This document shows, piece after piece, positions 40,020 through 53,107 of a stretch of DNA of 64,000 bases. The stretch spans positions 248,001-312,000 of the forward strand of contig NW_026645884.1 in assembly GCF_949987535.1 (NCBI RefSeq), given 5' to 3'. The position numbers were made by a program, and so were the translations under genes. This DNA is from Balaenoptera acutorostrata. Taxonomy: Eukaryota; Chordata; Mammalia; Artiodactyla; Balaenopteridae. The number at the start of each line of letters is the position of its first letter. The first letter of the stretch is position 1. The notes under the pieces are model-generated. The model had not been told where the DNA came from. It saw nothing but the letters and a program-made list of their open reading frames with translations, and searched no databases.

Positions 40020-42472
40020 AATGCTACATGACCCTGGTCATCACATTTCTCCATGACCTTTGTCATCACACTGCTCTATGTCGCTTTTCAACACAATTCT
40101 CAATGACCACTTTAATCACTATGCTCGCTGACCATTTTCATCATATTTCTCTAGTGTCTTTTCAATACCCCATGGCCCCTTTCTTCACAATGCTCCATGA
40201 TGCCTGTCATCACAATGCTCCATGGCTTTTGTTATCACAATGCTCCAGGACCAGTTTCATCACAATTCTCCATCCCCTTTGTCATCATGGTGCACAATGA
40301 AACCTTTCATTAAAATGCTCCATGACACTAGTCATCACAATACACCATGGCCTTTATCATCACAATGCTCCCATGCACTTTTCATCACGATGTTCCATGA
40401 ACACTTTCATCATATTGCTCCATGACCATTGTCATCACAATTGTCCATACCCTTGTCAACACAATGCTGCATAATCCCTGTCATCACAATTCTCCATGAC
40501 TGCTGTCATCACAATAATCCAGGACAATTTTCATCACAGTGCTCCATGATACCTTTCATCACAATTCCTAGATGATCAATGTCACACAATGCCCCATGAC
40601 ACTTGTCATCACAATTCGCTATGACCCTTGTCATCACAATACTCGATGAACCGTGTCATCACAGTGTTCCAGGATACATGTCATCACAATGATCCATGTC
40701 TACTTCCATCACAAAGCTCCAATACCCCTGTCAACACAATGCTCCATGGCCCCTGTTATCATATTGCTCCATGATCTCTTTCATCACAATGCTCCATGAC
40801 CACTGTCATCACCATGCCTCATAACGACTCTCATCTCAATGCTCCAAGGCCCCTTTCATCACAATGCTCCATGAACCCTGTCATCACAATGTACCCTGCC
40901 CTTTTCATCACAAAGCTCCGTGGGCCCTGTCATCACAATGCTCCATGCCCTTGTCATCAAAATGCTCCAGAACTCTTGTCATCATAATGCTCCATGCCAA
41001 TGTCATCAAAATGCCCCATGACACTTGTCATCAGAATGCTCCATGGCCTTTGTCATCACAATGTTCCATGGCCCCTGTTATCACAGTGCTCCATTATACC
41101 TTTCATCGCAAATCTAGATGACCACTGTCATCACAATGCCCCATGACAGATGTCATCACAATTCGCCATGGTCCTTGTCATCACAATGCTCCATGAACCG
41201 TGTCATCACAAGGTTCCAGGACACTTGTCATCACAATGATCCAAGATCACATTCATCACAGTGCTCCATGAACCCTGTCATCTCAATGCTCCATAGCCTT
41301 TGTATTCACAATGCTCCATGGCCCCTGTAATCACAGTGCTCCATGACCCTTTTCATCACAATGCTCCAAGACCGCTCTCAACACAATGCCCCATGACGCC
41401 TGACATCACAAATCTCCATAGCCTCTCTTACCAAAAAGCTCCATGATCGCTGTCAGCAGAATGTTCCATGACACTTTTCGTCACAATACTGCAAGACCAC
41501 TGTCATCACAGAGTTCTCTGCCCATATCATCACAATGTTCCTTGTCACCTTTAATCACAATGCTCCATGCCCTTTCATCACAATGCTCCAGAAATCTTTT
41601 TCATCGCAATGTTCCTTGACTGTGTCATCACAATGCTCCATGGCCGTCATCAGCACAATGCTCCAGAATTCTTGTCATCACAATGTTCCATGACCGTGTC
41701 ATCAGAATGCTCCATGGCCCTTGTCAGCACAATGCTCCAGAATTCTTCTCATGACAATGTTCCATGACCGTGTCATCACAATGCTCCATGGCCCTTGTCA
41801 TCGCATTGATGCAGAATTCTTGTCATCACAATGTTCCATGACCGTGTCATCACAATGCTCCATGACCCTTGTCATCACAATGCTCCAGAATTCTTGTCAT
41901 CACAATGTTCCATGACCATGTCATCACAATGCTCCATGGCTCTGGTCATGACAATGCTCCAGAATTCTTCTCATCAAAATGTTCCATGACCGTGTCATCA
42001 CAATGCTCCAGAATTCTTGTCATCACAATGTTCCATGACCGTATCATCACAATGCTCCATGGCCCTTGTCATCACAATGCTCCAGAATTCTTCTCATCAC
42101 AATGTTCCATGACAGTGTCATCACAATGCTACATGGCCATTGTCATCACAATGCTCCCGAATTCTTGTCATCACAATGTTCCATGGCCCTGTCATCACAA
42201 TGCTCCATGGCCCTTGTCATCATAATGCTCCAGAATTCTTGTCATCACAATGTTCCATGACCGTATCATCACAATGCTCCATGGCCCTTGTCAGCACAAT
42301 GCTCCAGAATTCTTCTCATCACAATGTTCCATGACCGTGTCATCACAATGCTCCATGGCCCTTGTCATCACAATGCTCCAGAATCCTTGTCATCACAATG
42401 TTCCATGACCGTCTCATCACAATGCTCCATAATTCTTGTCATCACAATGTTCCATGACCGTGTCATCAAAAT
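40020..42472 (+). repeat. A unit 15 (last A unit)
   Basis: Full-length core (about 40020-41630, anchor 40290). It is more diverged from the other A cores than they are from each other. Examples are GTGTCTTTTCAATACCCC near 40154 and a 2-bp loss giving GTCACACAATG near 40581. It lies outside the 20-kb duplication. Trimers then run to the first B core. Confidence 0.83.
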
Positions 42473-43730
42473 GCTACATGACCCTAGTCATCACAGTTCT
42501 CCATGACCTTTGTCATCACAAAGCTCTATATAGTTTTTCATGACTATTCTAAATGACCACTTTAATCACTTTGCTTGCTGACCATTTTCATCACATTTCT
42601 CTATTGTCATTACAATTCCCCATGCTCCCTTTCTTCACAATGCTCCATGATGACTGTCATCACAATGCTCAATGGTTTTTGTTATCACAATGCTCCAGGA
42701 CCATTTTCATCACAATACTCCATCCCCCTTGTCATCACGGTTCACAATGAAACCTCTCATTACAATGCGCCATGGCCCTTGTTATCACAATGCTCCAGAA
42801 TTCTTGTCATCACCATGTTCCATGACCATGTCATCACAATTCTCCATGGCCCTTGTCATCACAATGCTCCATGACACTCGTCATCACAATGCTCCATGTC
42901 CTTTGTCATCACAATGCTCCAGATTTCTTGTCATCACAATGTTCCATGACCGTATCATCACAATGCTCCATGGCCCTTGTCAACACAATGCTCCAGAATT
43001 CTTGTCATTACAATGTTCCATGACCGTGTCATCACAATGCTCCATTGCCCTTGTCATCACAATGCTCCAGAATTCTTGTCATCACAATGTTCGATGACCA
43101 TGTCATCACAATGCTCCATGGCCCTTGTCATCACAATGCTCCAGAATTCTTATCATCACATTGTTCCATGACCGTGTCATCACAATGCTACATGACCCTG
43201 GTCATCACATTTCTCCATGACCTTTGCCATCAAAATGCTCTATATAGTTTTTCATGACAATTCTAAATGACCACTTTAATCACTTTGCTTGCTGACCATT
43301 TTCATCACATTTCTCTATTTTCATTACAATTCCCCATGACCCCATTCTTCACAATGCTCCATGATGCCTGTCATCACAATGCTCAACGGCTTGTGTTATC
43401 ACAATGCTCCAGGACCAGTTTCATCACAATACTCCATCCCCCTTGTCATCACGGTGCACAATGAAACCTCTCATTACAATGCTCCGTGACACTTGTCATC
43501 ACAATGCTCCATGGCCCTTGTCATCACAATGCTCCAGAATTCTTGTCGTCACCATGTTCCATGACCATTTCATCACAATGCTCCATGGCCCTTGTCATCA
43601 CAAAGCTCCAGAATTCTTGTCATCACAATGCTCCATGGCCCTTTTCATCACAATGCTCCAGATTGCTTGTCATCACAAAGTTTCATGACCGTGTCATCAC
43701 AATGCACCATGGCCCTTGTCATCACATTGC
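42473..43730 (+). repeat. B cores 1 and 2 with spacers
   Basis: Core 1 (about 42473-42790) is the first B-type core, with GTTCAC in place of the GTGCAC anchor at 42740 and CATGCTCCCTTTCTTC near 42612. Core 2 (about 43187-43504) has its anchor at 43454. The spacers are trimers with scattered variants such as GTCATTACAATG. Neither core is part of the recent duplications further right. Confidence 0.83.
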
Positions 43731-44958
43731 TCCACAATTCTTGTCATCACAATGTTCCATGACCGTGTCATCACAATGCTCCATGGCCCTTGTCATCACA
43801 ATGCTCCAGAATTCTTGTCATCAAAATGTTCCATGACCGTGTCATCACAATGCTCCATTATTCTTCTCATCACAATGTTCCATGACCGTGTCATCACAAT
43901 GCTCCATAATTCTTGTCATCACAATGTTCCATGACCGTGTCACCACAATGCTCCACAATTCTCGTCACCACAATGTTCCATGACCGTGTCATCACAATGC
44001 TACATGACACTGGTCATCACAGTTCTCCATGACCTTTGCCATCACAATGCTCTATATAGTTTTTCATGACAATTCTAAATGACCACTTTAATCACTTTGC
44101 TTGCTGACCATTTTCATCACATTTCTCTATTGTCATTACAATTCCCCATGACCCCTTTCTTCACAATGCTCCATGATGCCTGTCATCAAAATGCTCAATG
44201 GCTTTTGTGATCACAATGCTCCAGGACCAGTTTCATCACAATACTCCATCCCGCTTGTCATCACGGTGCACAATGAAACCTCTCATTACAATGCTCCATG
44301 ACACTTGTCATCACAATGCTCCATGGCCCTTGTCATCACAATGCTCCACAATTCTTGTCATCACAATGTTCCATGACCGTGTCATCACAATGCTCCATGG
44401 CCCTTGTCATCACAATGCTCCAGAATTCTTGTCATCAAAATGTTCCATGACCGTGTCATCACAATGCTCCATTATTCTTCTCATCACAATGTTCCATGAC
44501 CGTGTCATCACAATGCTCCATAATTCTTGTCATCACAATGTTCCATGACCGTGTCACCACAATGCTCCACAATTCTTGTCATCACAATGTTCCATGACCG
44601 TGTCATCACAATGCTACATGACACTGGTCATCACAGTTCTCCATGACCTTTGCCATCACAATGCTCTATATAGTTTTTCATGACAATTCTAAATGACCAC
44701 TTTAATCACTTTGCTTGCTGACCATTTTCATCACATTTCTCTATTGTCATTACAATTCCCCATGACCCCTTTCTTCACAATGCTCCATGATGCCTGTCAT
44801 CAAAATGCTCAATGGCTTTTGTGATCACAATGCTCCAGGACCAGTTTCATCACAATACTCCATCCCGCTTGTCATCACGGTGCACAATGAAACCTCTCAT
44901 TACAATGCTCCATGACACTTGTCATCACAATGCTCCATGGCCCTTGTCATCACTATGC
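43731..44958 (+). repeat. 614-bp tandem duplication (B cores 3 and 4)
   Basis: Bases 43731-44344 repeat at 44345-44958, an offset of exactly 614. Each copy has one core (about 43999-44316 and 44613-44930, anchors 44266 and 44880) and both carry the uncommon TTTTGTGATCACAATG and ATCCCGCTTGTC variants. A visible difference is CTCGTCACC near 43961 against CTTGTCATC near 44575. Confidence 0.87.
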
Positions 44959-47900
44959 TCCAGAATTCTTGTCATCACCATGTTCCATGACCATGTCATC
45001 ACAATTCTCCATGGCCCTTTTCATCACAATGCTCCAGATTGCTTGTCATCACAAAGTTCCATGACCGTGTCATCACAATGCACCATGGCACTTGTCATCA
45101 CAATTCTCCAGAATTCTTGTCATCACCATGTTCCATGACCATGTCATCACAATGCTCCATGGCCCTTGTCATCACAATGCTCCAGAATTCTTGTCATCAC
45201 AATGTTCCATGACCGTGTCATCACAATGCTCCATAATTCTTGTCATCACAATGTTCCATGACCGTGTCATCACAATGCTACATGACCCTGGTCATCACAG
45301 TTCTGCATGACCTTTGTCACCACAATGCTCTATATAGTTTTTCATGACAATTCTAAATGACCACTTTAATCACTTTGCTTGCTGACCATTTTCATTACAT
45401 TTCTCTATTGTCATTACAATTTCCCATGACCCCCTTCTTCACAATGCTCCATGATTCCTGTCATCACAATGCTCAATGGCTTTTGTTATCACAATGCTCC
45501 AGGACCAGTTTCATCACAATACTCCATCCCCCTTGTCATCACGGTGCACAAAGAAAAGTTTCATTACAATGCTCCATGACACATGTCACCACAATGCTCC
45601 AGAATTCTTGTCATCACAATATTCCATGACCATGTCATCACAATTCTCCATGGCCCTTGTCATCACAATGCTCCAGAATTCTTGTCATCACAATGTTCCA
45701 TGACCGTGTCATCACAATGCTCCATGGCCCTTGTCATCACAATGCTCCAGAATTCTTGTCATCACAATGTTCCATGACCGTGTCATCACAATGCTCCATG
45801 GCCCTTGTCATCACAATGCTTCAGAATACTTGTCATTACAATGTTCCATGACCGTGTCATCACAATGCTCCATGGCCCTTGTCATCACAATGCTCCAGAA
45901 TTCTTGTCATCACAATGTTCGATGACCATGTCATCACAATGCTCCATGGCCCTTGTCATCACAATGCTCCAGAATTCTTGTCATCACATTGTTCCATGAC
46001 CGTGTCATCACAATGCTCTATGGCCCTTGTCATCACAATGATCCAGAATTCTTGTCATCACAATGTTCCATGACCGTGTCATCACAATGCTCCATGGCCC
46101 TTATCATCACAATGCTCCAGAATTCTTTTCATCACAATGTTCCATGACCGTGTCATCACAATGCTCCAGAATATTTGTCATCACAATATTCCATGACCGT
46201 GTCATCACAATGCTCCAGAATTCTTGTCATCACAATGCTCCAGAATTTTTGTCATCACAATGTTCCATGACCGTGTCATCACAATGCTCCATGGCCCTGG
46301 TCATCACAATGCTCCAGATTGCTTGTCATCACAAAGTTCCATGACCGTGTCATCACAATGCACCATGGCCCTTGTCATCACAATGCTCCAGAATTCTTGT
46401 CATCACAATGTTCCATGACCGTGTCATCACAATGCTCCATGGCCCTTGTCATCACAATGCTCCAGAATTCTTGTCATCACAATGTTCCATGACGGTGTCA
46501 TCACAATGCTCCAGAATTCTTGTCATCACAATGTTCCATGACCGTGTCATCACAATGCTCCAGAATTCTTGTCATAACAATGTTCCATGACCGTGTCATC
46601 ACAATGCTCCAGAATTCTTGTCATCACAATGCTCCAGAATTTTTGTCATCACAATGTTCCATGACCGTGTCATCACAATGCTCCATGGCCCTGGTCATCA
46701 CAATGCTCCAGATTGCTTGTCATCACAAAGTTCCATGACCGTGTCATCACAATGCACCATGGCCCTTGTCATCACAATGCTCCAGAATTCTTGTCATCAC
46801 AATGTTCCATGACCGTGTCATCACAATGCTCCATGGTCCTTGTCATCACAATGCTCCATAATTCTTGTCATCACAATGTTCCATGACGGTGTCATCACAA
46901 TGCTCCAGAATTCTTGTCATCACAATGCTCAAGAATTCTTGTCATCACAATGTTCCATGACCGTGTCATCACAATGCTCCATAATTCTTGTCATCACAAT
47001 GTTCCATGACCGTGTCATCACAATGCTCCATAATTCTTGTCATCACAATGTTCCATAACCATGTCATCACAATGCTCCATAATTCTTTTCATCACAATGT
47101 TCCATGACGGTGTCATCACAATGCTCCATGGTCCTTGTCATCACAATGCTCCAGAATTCTTGTCATCACAATGTTCCATGACCGTTTCATCACAATGCTC
47201 CATAATTCTTGTCATCACAATGTTCCATGACCGTGTCATCACAATGCTACATGACCCTGGTCATCACAGTTCTCCATGACCTTTGTCATCACAATGCTCT
47301 GTATAGTTTTTCATGACAATTCTAAATGACCACTTTAATCACTTTGCTTGCTGACCATTTTCATCACATTTCTCTATTGTCATTACAATTCCCCATGACC
47401 CATTTCTTCACAATGCTCCATGATGCCTGTCATCACAATGCTCAATGGTTTTTTTTATCACAATGCTCCAGGACCAGTTTCATCACAATACTCCATCCCC
47501 CTTGTCATCACGGTGCACAATGAAAAGTTTCATTACCATGCTCCATGACACATGTCATCACAATGCTCCAGAATTCTTATCATCACAATGTTCCATGACC
47601 ATGTCATCACAATTCTCCATGGCCCTTGTCATCACAATGCGCCAGAATTCTTGTCATCACAATGTTCCATGACCGTGTCATCACAATGCTCCATAATTCT
47701 TGTCATCACAATGTTCCATAACCATGTCATCACAATGCTCCATAATTCTTGTCATCACAATGCTCCATGGCCCTTGTCATCACAATGCGCCAGAATTCTT
47801 GTCATCACAATGTTCCATGACCGTGTCATCACAATGCTCCATAATTCTTGTCATCACAATGTTCCATGACCGTGTCATCACAATGCTACATGACCCTGGT

Positions 47901-48794
47901 CATCAGAGTTCTCCATGACCTTTGTCACCACAATGCTCTATTTAGTTTTTCATGACAATTCTAAATGACCACTTTAATCACTTTGCTTGCTGACCATTTT
48001 CATCACATTTCTCTATTGTCATTACAATTTCCCATGACCCCGTTCTTCACAATGCTCCATGATTCCTGTCATCACAATGCTCAATGGCTTTTGTTATCAC
48101 AATGCTCCAGGACCAGTTTCATCACAATACTCCATCCCCCTTGTCATCACGGTGCACAATGAAAAGTTTCATTACAATGCTCCATGACACATGTCATCAC
48201 AATGCTCCAGAATTCTTGTCATCACAATATTCCATGACCATGTCATCACAATTCTCCATGGCCCTTGTCATCACAATGCTCCAGAATTCTTGTCATCACA
48301 ATGTTCCATGACCGTATCATCACAATGCTCCATGGCCCTTGTCATCACAATTCTCCAGAATTCTTGTCATCACAATGTTCCATGACCGTGTCATCACAAT
48401 GCTCCATGGCCCTTGTCATCACAATGCTTCAGAATTCTTGTCATCACAATGTTCGATGACCATGTCATCACAATGCTCCATGGCCCTTGTCATCACAATG
48501 CTCCAGAATTCTTGTCATCACATTGTTCCATGACCGTGTCATCACAATGCTCCATGGCCCTTGTCATCACAATGCTCCAGAATTCTTGTCATCACATTGT
48601 TCCATGACCGTGTCATCACAATGCTCCATGGCCCTTGTCATCACAATGCTCCATAATTCTTGTCATCACAATGTTCCATGACCGTGTCATCACAATGCTA
48701 CAGAATTCTTGTCATCACAATATTCCATGACCGTGTCATCACAATGCTCCAGAATTCTTGTCATCACAATGCTCCAGAATTCTTGTCATCACAA
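44490..48794 (+). repeat. 4,305-bp tandem repeat, copy 1 (B cores 4 to 7)
   Basis: Every landmark recurs 4,305 bp later: 44812 to 49117, 45357 to 49662, 46063 to 50368, 46840 to 51145, 47326 to 51631, 47965 to 52270. Cores start at about 44613, 45277, 47246 and 47885. The left breakpoint is about 44475-44500, where ATTATTCTTCTC here differs from AGAATTCTTGTC at the other copy. Between cores 5 and 6 lies a spacer of about 1.65 kb, mixing trimers with GAATTCTT-rich variants. Confidence 0.92.
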
Positions 48795-51700
48795 TGTTCC
48801 ATGACCGTGTCATCACAATGCTCCATAATTCTTGTCATCACAATGTTCCATGACCGTGTCACCACAATGCTCCACAATTCTTGTCATCACAATGTTCCAT
48901 GACCGTGTCATCACAATGCTACATGACACTGGTCATCACAGTTCTCCATGACCTTTGCCATCACAATGCTCTATATAGTTTTTCATGACAATTCTAAATG
49001 ACCACTTTAATCACTTTGCTTGCTGACCATTTTCATCACATTTCTCTATTGTCATTACAATTCCCCATGACCCCTTTCTTCACAATGCTCCATGATGCCT
49101 GTCATCAAAATGCTCAATGGCTTTTGTGATCACAATGCTCCAGGACCAGTTTCATCACAATACTCCATCCCGCTTGTCATCACGGTGCACAATGAAACCT
49201 CTCATTACAATGCTCCATGACACTTGTCATCACAATGCTCCATGGCCCTTGTCATCACTATGCTCCAGAATTCTTGTCATCACCATGTTCCATGACCATG
49301 TCATCACAATTCTCCATGGCCCTTTTCATCACAATGCTCCAGATTGCTTGTCATCACAAAGTTCCATGACCGTGTCATCACAATGCACCATGGCACTTGT
49401 CATCACAATTCTCCAGAATTCTTGTCATCACCATGTTCCATGACCATGTCATCACAATGCTCCATGGCCCTTGTCATCACAATGCTCCAGAATTCTTGTC
49501 ATCACAATGTTCCATGACCGTGTCATCACAATGCTCCATAATTCTTGTCATCACAATGTTCCATGACCGTGTCATCACAATGCTACATGACCCTGGTCAT
49601 CACAGTTCTGCATGACCTTTGTCACCACAATGCTCTATATAGTTTTTCATGACAATTCTAAATGACCACTTTAATCACTTTGCTTGCTGACCATTTTCAT
49701 TACATTTCTCTATTGTCATTACAATTTCCCATGACCCCCTTCTTCACAATGCTCCATGATTCCTGTCATCACAATGCTCAATGGCTTTTGTTATCACAAT
49801 GCTCCAGGACCAGTTTCATCACAATACTCCATCCCCCTTGTCATCACGGTGCACAAAGAAAAGTTTCATTACAATGCTCCATGACACATGTCACCACAAT
49901 GCTCCAGAATTCTTGTCATCACAATATTCCATGACCATGTCATCACAATTCTCCATGGCCCTTGTCATCACAATGCTCCAGAATTCTTGTCATCACAATG
50001 TTCCATGACCGTGTCATCACAATGCTCCATGGCCCTTGTCATCACAATGCTCCAGAATTCTTGTCATCACAATGTTCCATGACCGTGTCATCACAATGCT
50101 CCATGGCCCTTGTCATCACAATGCTTCAGAATACTTGTCATTACAATGTTCCATGACCGTGTCATCACAATGCTCCATGGCCCTTGTCATCACAATGCTC
50201 CAGAATTCTTGTCATCACAATGTTCGATGACCATGTCATCACAATGCTCCATGGCCCTTGTCATCACAATGCTCCAGAATTCTTGTCATCACATTGTTCC
50301 ATGACCGTGTCATCACAATGCTCTATGGCCCTTGTCATCACAATGATCCAGAATTCTTGTCATCACAATGTTCCATGACCGTGTCATCACAATGCTCCAT
50401 GGCCCTTATCATCACAATGCTCCAGAATTCTTTTCATCACAATGTTCCATGACCGTGTCATCACAATGCTCCAGAATATTTGTCATCACAATATTCCATG
50501 ACCGTGTCATCACAATGCTCCAGAATTCTTGTCATCACAATGCTCCAGAATTTTTGTCATCACAATGTTCCATGACCGTGTCATCACAATGCTCCATGGC
50601 CCTGGTCATCACAATGCTCCAGATTGCTTGTCATCACAAAGTTCCATGACCGTGTCATCACAATGCACCATGGCCCTTGTCATCACAATGCTCCAGAATT
50701 CTTGTCATCACAATGTTCCATGACCGTGTCATCACAATGCTCCATGGCCCTTGTCATCACAATGCTCCAGAATTCTTGTCATCACAATGTTCCATGACGG
50801 TGTCATCACAATGCTCCAGAATTCTTGTCATCACAATGTTCCATGACCGTGTCATCACAATGCTCCAGAATTCTTGTCATAACAATGTTCCATGACCGTG
50901 TCATCACAATGCTCCAGAATTCTTGTCATCACAATGCTCCAGAATTTTTGTCATCACAATGTTCCATGACCGTGTCATCACAATGCTCCATGGCCCTGGT
51001 CATCACAATGCTCCAGATTGCTTGTCATCACAAAGTTCCATGACCGTGTCATCACAATGCACCATGGCCCTTGTCATCACAATGCTCCAGAATTCTTGTC
51101 ATCACAATGTTCCATGACCGTGTCATCACAATGCTCCATGGTCCTTGTCATCACAATGCTCCATAATTCTTGTCATCACAATGTTCCATGACGGTGTCAT
51201 CACAATGCTCCAGAATTCTTGTCATCACAATGCTCAAGAATTCTTGTCATCACAATGTTCCATGACCGTGTCATCACAATGCTCCATAATTCTTGTCATC
51301 ACAATGTTCCATGACCGTGTCATCACAATGCTCCATAATTCTTGTCATCACAATGTTCCATAACCATGTCATCACAATGCTCCATAATTCTTTTCATCAC
51401 AATGTTCCATGACGGTGTCATCACAATGCTCCATGGTCCTTGTCATCACAATGCTCCAGAATTCTTGTCATCACAATGTTCCATGACCGTTTCATCACAA
51501 TGCTCCATAATTCTTGTCATCACAATGTTCCATGACCGTGTCATCACAATGCTACATGACCCTGGTCATCACAGTTCTCCATGACCTTTGTCATCACAAT
51601 GCTCTGTATAGTTTTTCATGACAATTCTAAATGACCACTTTAATCACTTTGCTTGCTGACCATTTTCATCACATTTCTCTATTGTCATTACAATTCCCCA

Positions 51701-53107
51701 TGACCCATTTCTTCACAATGCTCCATGATGCCTGTCATCACAATGCTCAATGGTTTTTTTTATCACAATGCTCCAGGACCAGTTTCATCACAATACTCCA
51801 TCCCCCTTGTCATCACGGTGCACAATGAAAAGTTTCATTACCATGCTCCATGACACATGTCATCACAATGCTCCAGAATTCTTATCATCACAATGTTCCA
51901 TGACCATGTCATCACAATTCTCCATGGCCCTTGTCATCACAATGCGCCAGAATTCTTGTCATCACAATGTTCCATGACCGTGTCATCACAATGCTCCATA
52001 ATTCTTGTCATCACAATGTTCCATAACCATGTCATCACAATGCTCCATAATTCTTGTCATCACAATGCTCCATGGCCCTTGTCATCACAATGCGCCAGAA
52101 TTCTTGTCATCACAATGTTCCATGACCGTGTCATCACAATGCTCCATAATTCTTGTCATCACAATGTTCCATGACCGTGTCATCACAATGCTACATGACC
52201 CTGGTCATCAGAGTTCTCCATGACCTTTGTCACCACAATGCTCTATTTAGTTTTTCATGACAATTCTAAATGACCACTTTAATCACTTTGCTTGCTGACC
52301 ATTTTCATCACATTTCTCTATTGTCATTACAATTTCCCATGACCCCGTTCTTCACAATGCTCCATGATTCCTGTCATCACAATGCTCAATGGCTTTTGTT
52401 ATCACAATGCTCCAGGACCAGTTTCATCACAATACTCCATCCCCCTTGTCATCACGGTGCACAATGAAAAGTTTCATTACAATGCTCCATGACACATGTC
52501 ATCACAATGCTCCAGAATTCTTGTCATCACAATATTCCATGACCATGTCATCACAATTCTCCATGGCCCTTGTCATCACAATGCTCCAGAATTCTTGTCA
52601 TCACAATGTTCCATGACCGTATCATCACAATGCTCCATGGCCCTTGTCATCACAATTCTCCAGAATTCTTGTCATCACAATGTTCCATGACCGTGTCATC
52701 ACAATGCTCCATGGCCCTTGTCATCACAATGCTTCAGAATTCTTGTCATCACAATGTTCGATGACCATGTCATCACAATGCTCCATGGCCCTTGTCATCA
52801 CAATGCTCCAGAATTCTTGTCATCACATTGTTCCATGACCGTGTCATCACAATGCTCCATGGCCCTTGTCATCACAATGCTCCAGAATTCTTGTCATCAC
52901 ATTGTTCCATGACCGTGTCATCACAATGCTCCATGGCCCTTGTCATCACAATGCTCCATAATTCTTGTCATCACAATGTTCCATGACCGTGTCATCACAA
53001 TGCTACAGAATTCTTGTCATCACAATATTCCATGACCGTGTCATCACAATGCTCCAGAATTCTTGTCATCACAATGCTCCAGAATTCTTGTCATCACAAT
53101 GTTCCAT
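48795..53107 (+). repeat. 4,305-bp tandem repeat, copy 2 (B cores 8 to 11)
   Basis: This copy appears identical to copy 1 wherever I compared it. Its cores start at about 48918, 49582, 51551 and 52190. The match ends at about 53107, where CCATGACCATGTC replaces CCATGACCGTGTC and an A-like core follows. The shared rare variants include GTGCACAAAGAAAAG at 45544 and 49849, and an eight-base T run at 47450 and 51755. Confidence 0.92.

Larger units (their letters stand above)
1..42472 (+). repeat. Region A: long-core satellite units (A type)
   Basis: Fifteen units each combine a long core of about 1.4-1.65 kb of individually diverged monomers with a variable block of 74-bp trimers. A-type cores read CTCTATGTCGCTTTTCATC near their left end, where B-type cores read CTCTATATAGTTTTTCATG. 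The GTGCAC anchors lie at 1451, 3608, 7163, 10134, 12858, 15160, 17661, 21815, 23972, 27527, 30498, 33222, 35598, 38248 and 40290. Spacing varies from 2,042 to 4,154 bp, mostly through the number of trimers between cores. The right boundary is the first B-type core. Confidence 0.9.
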
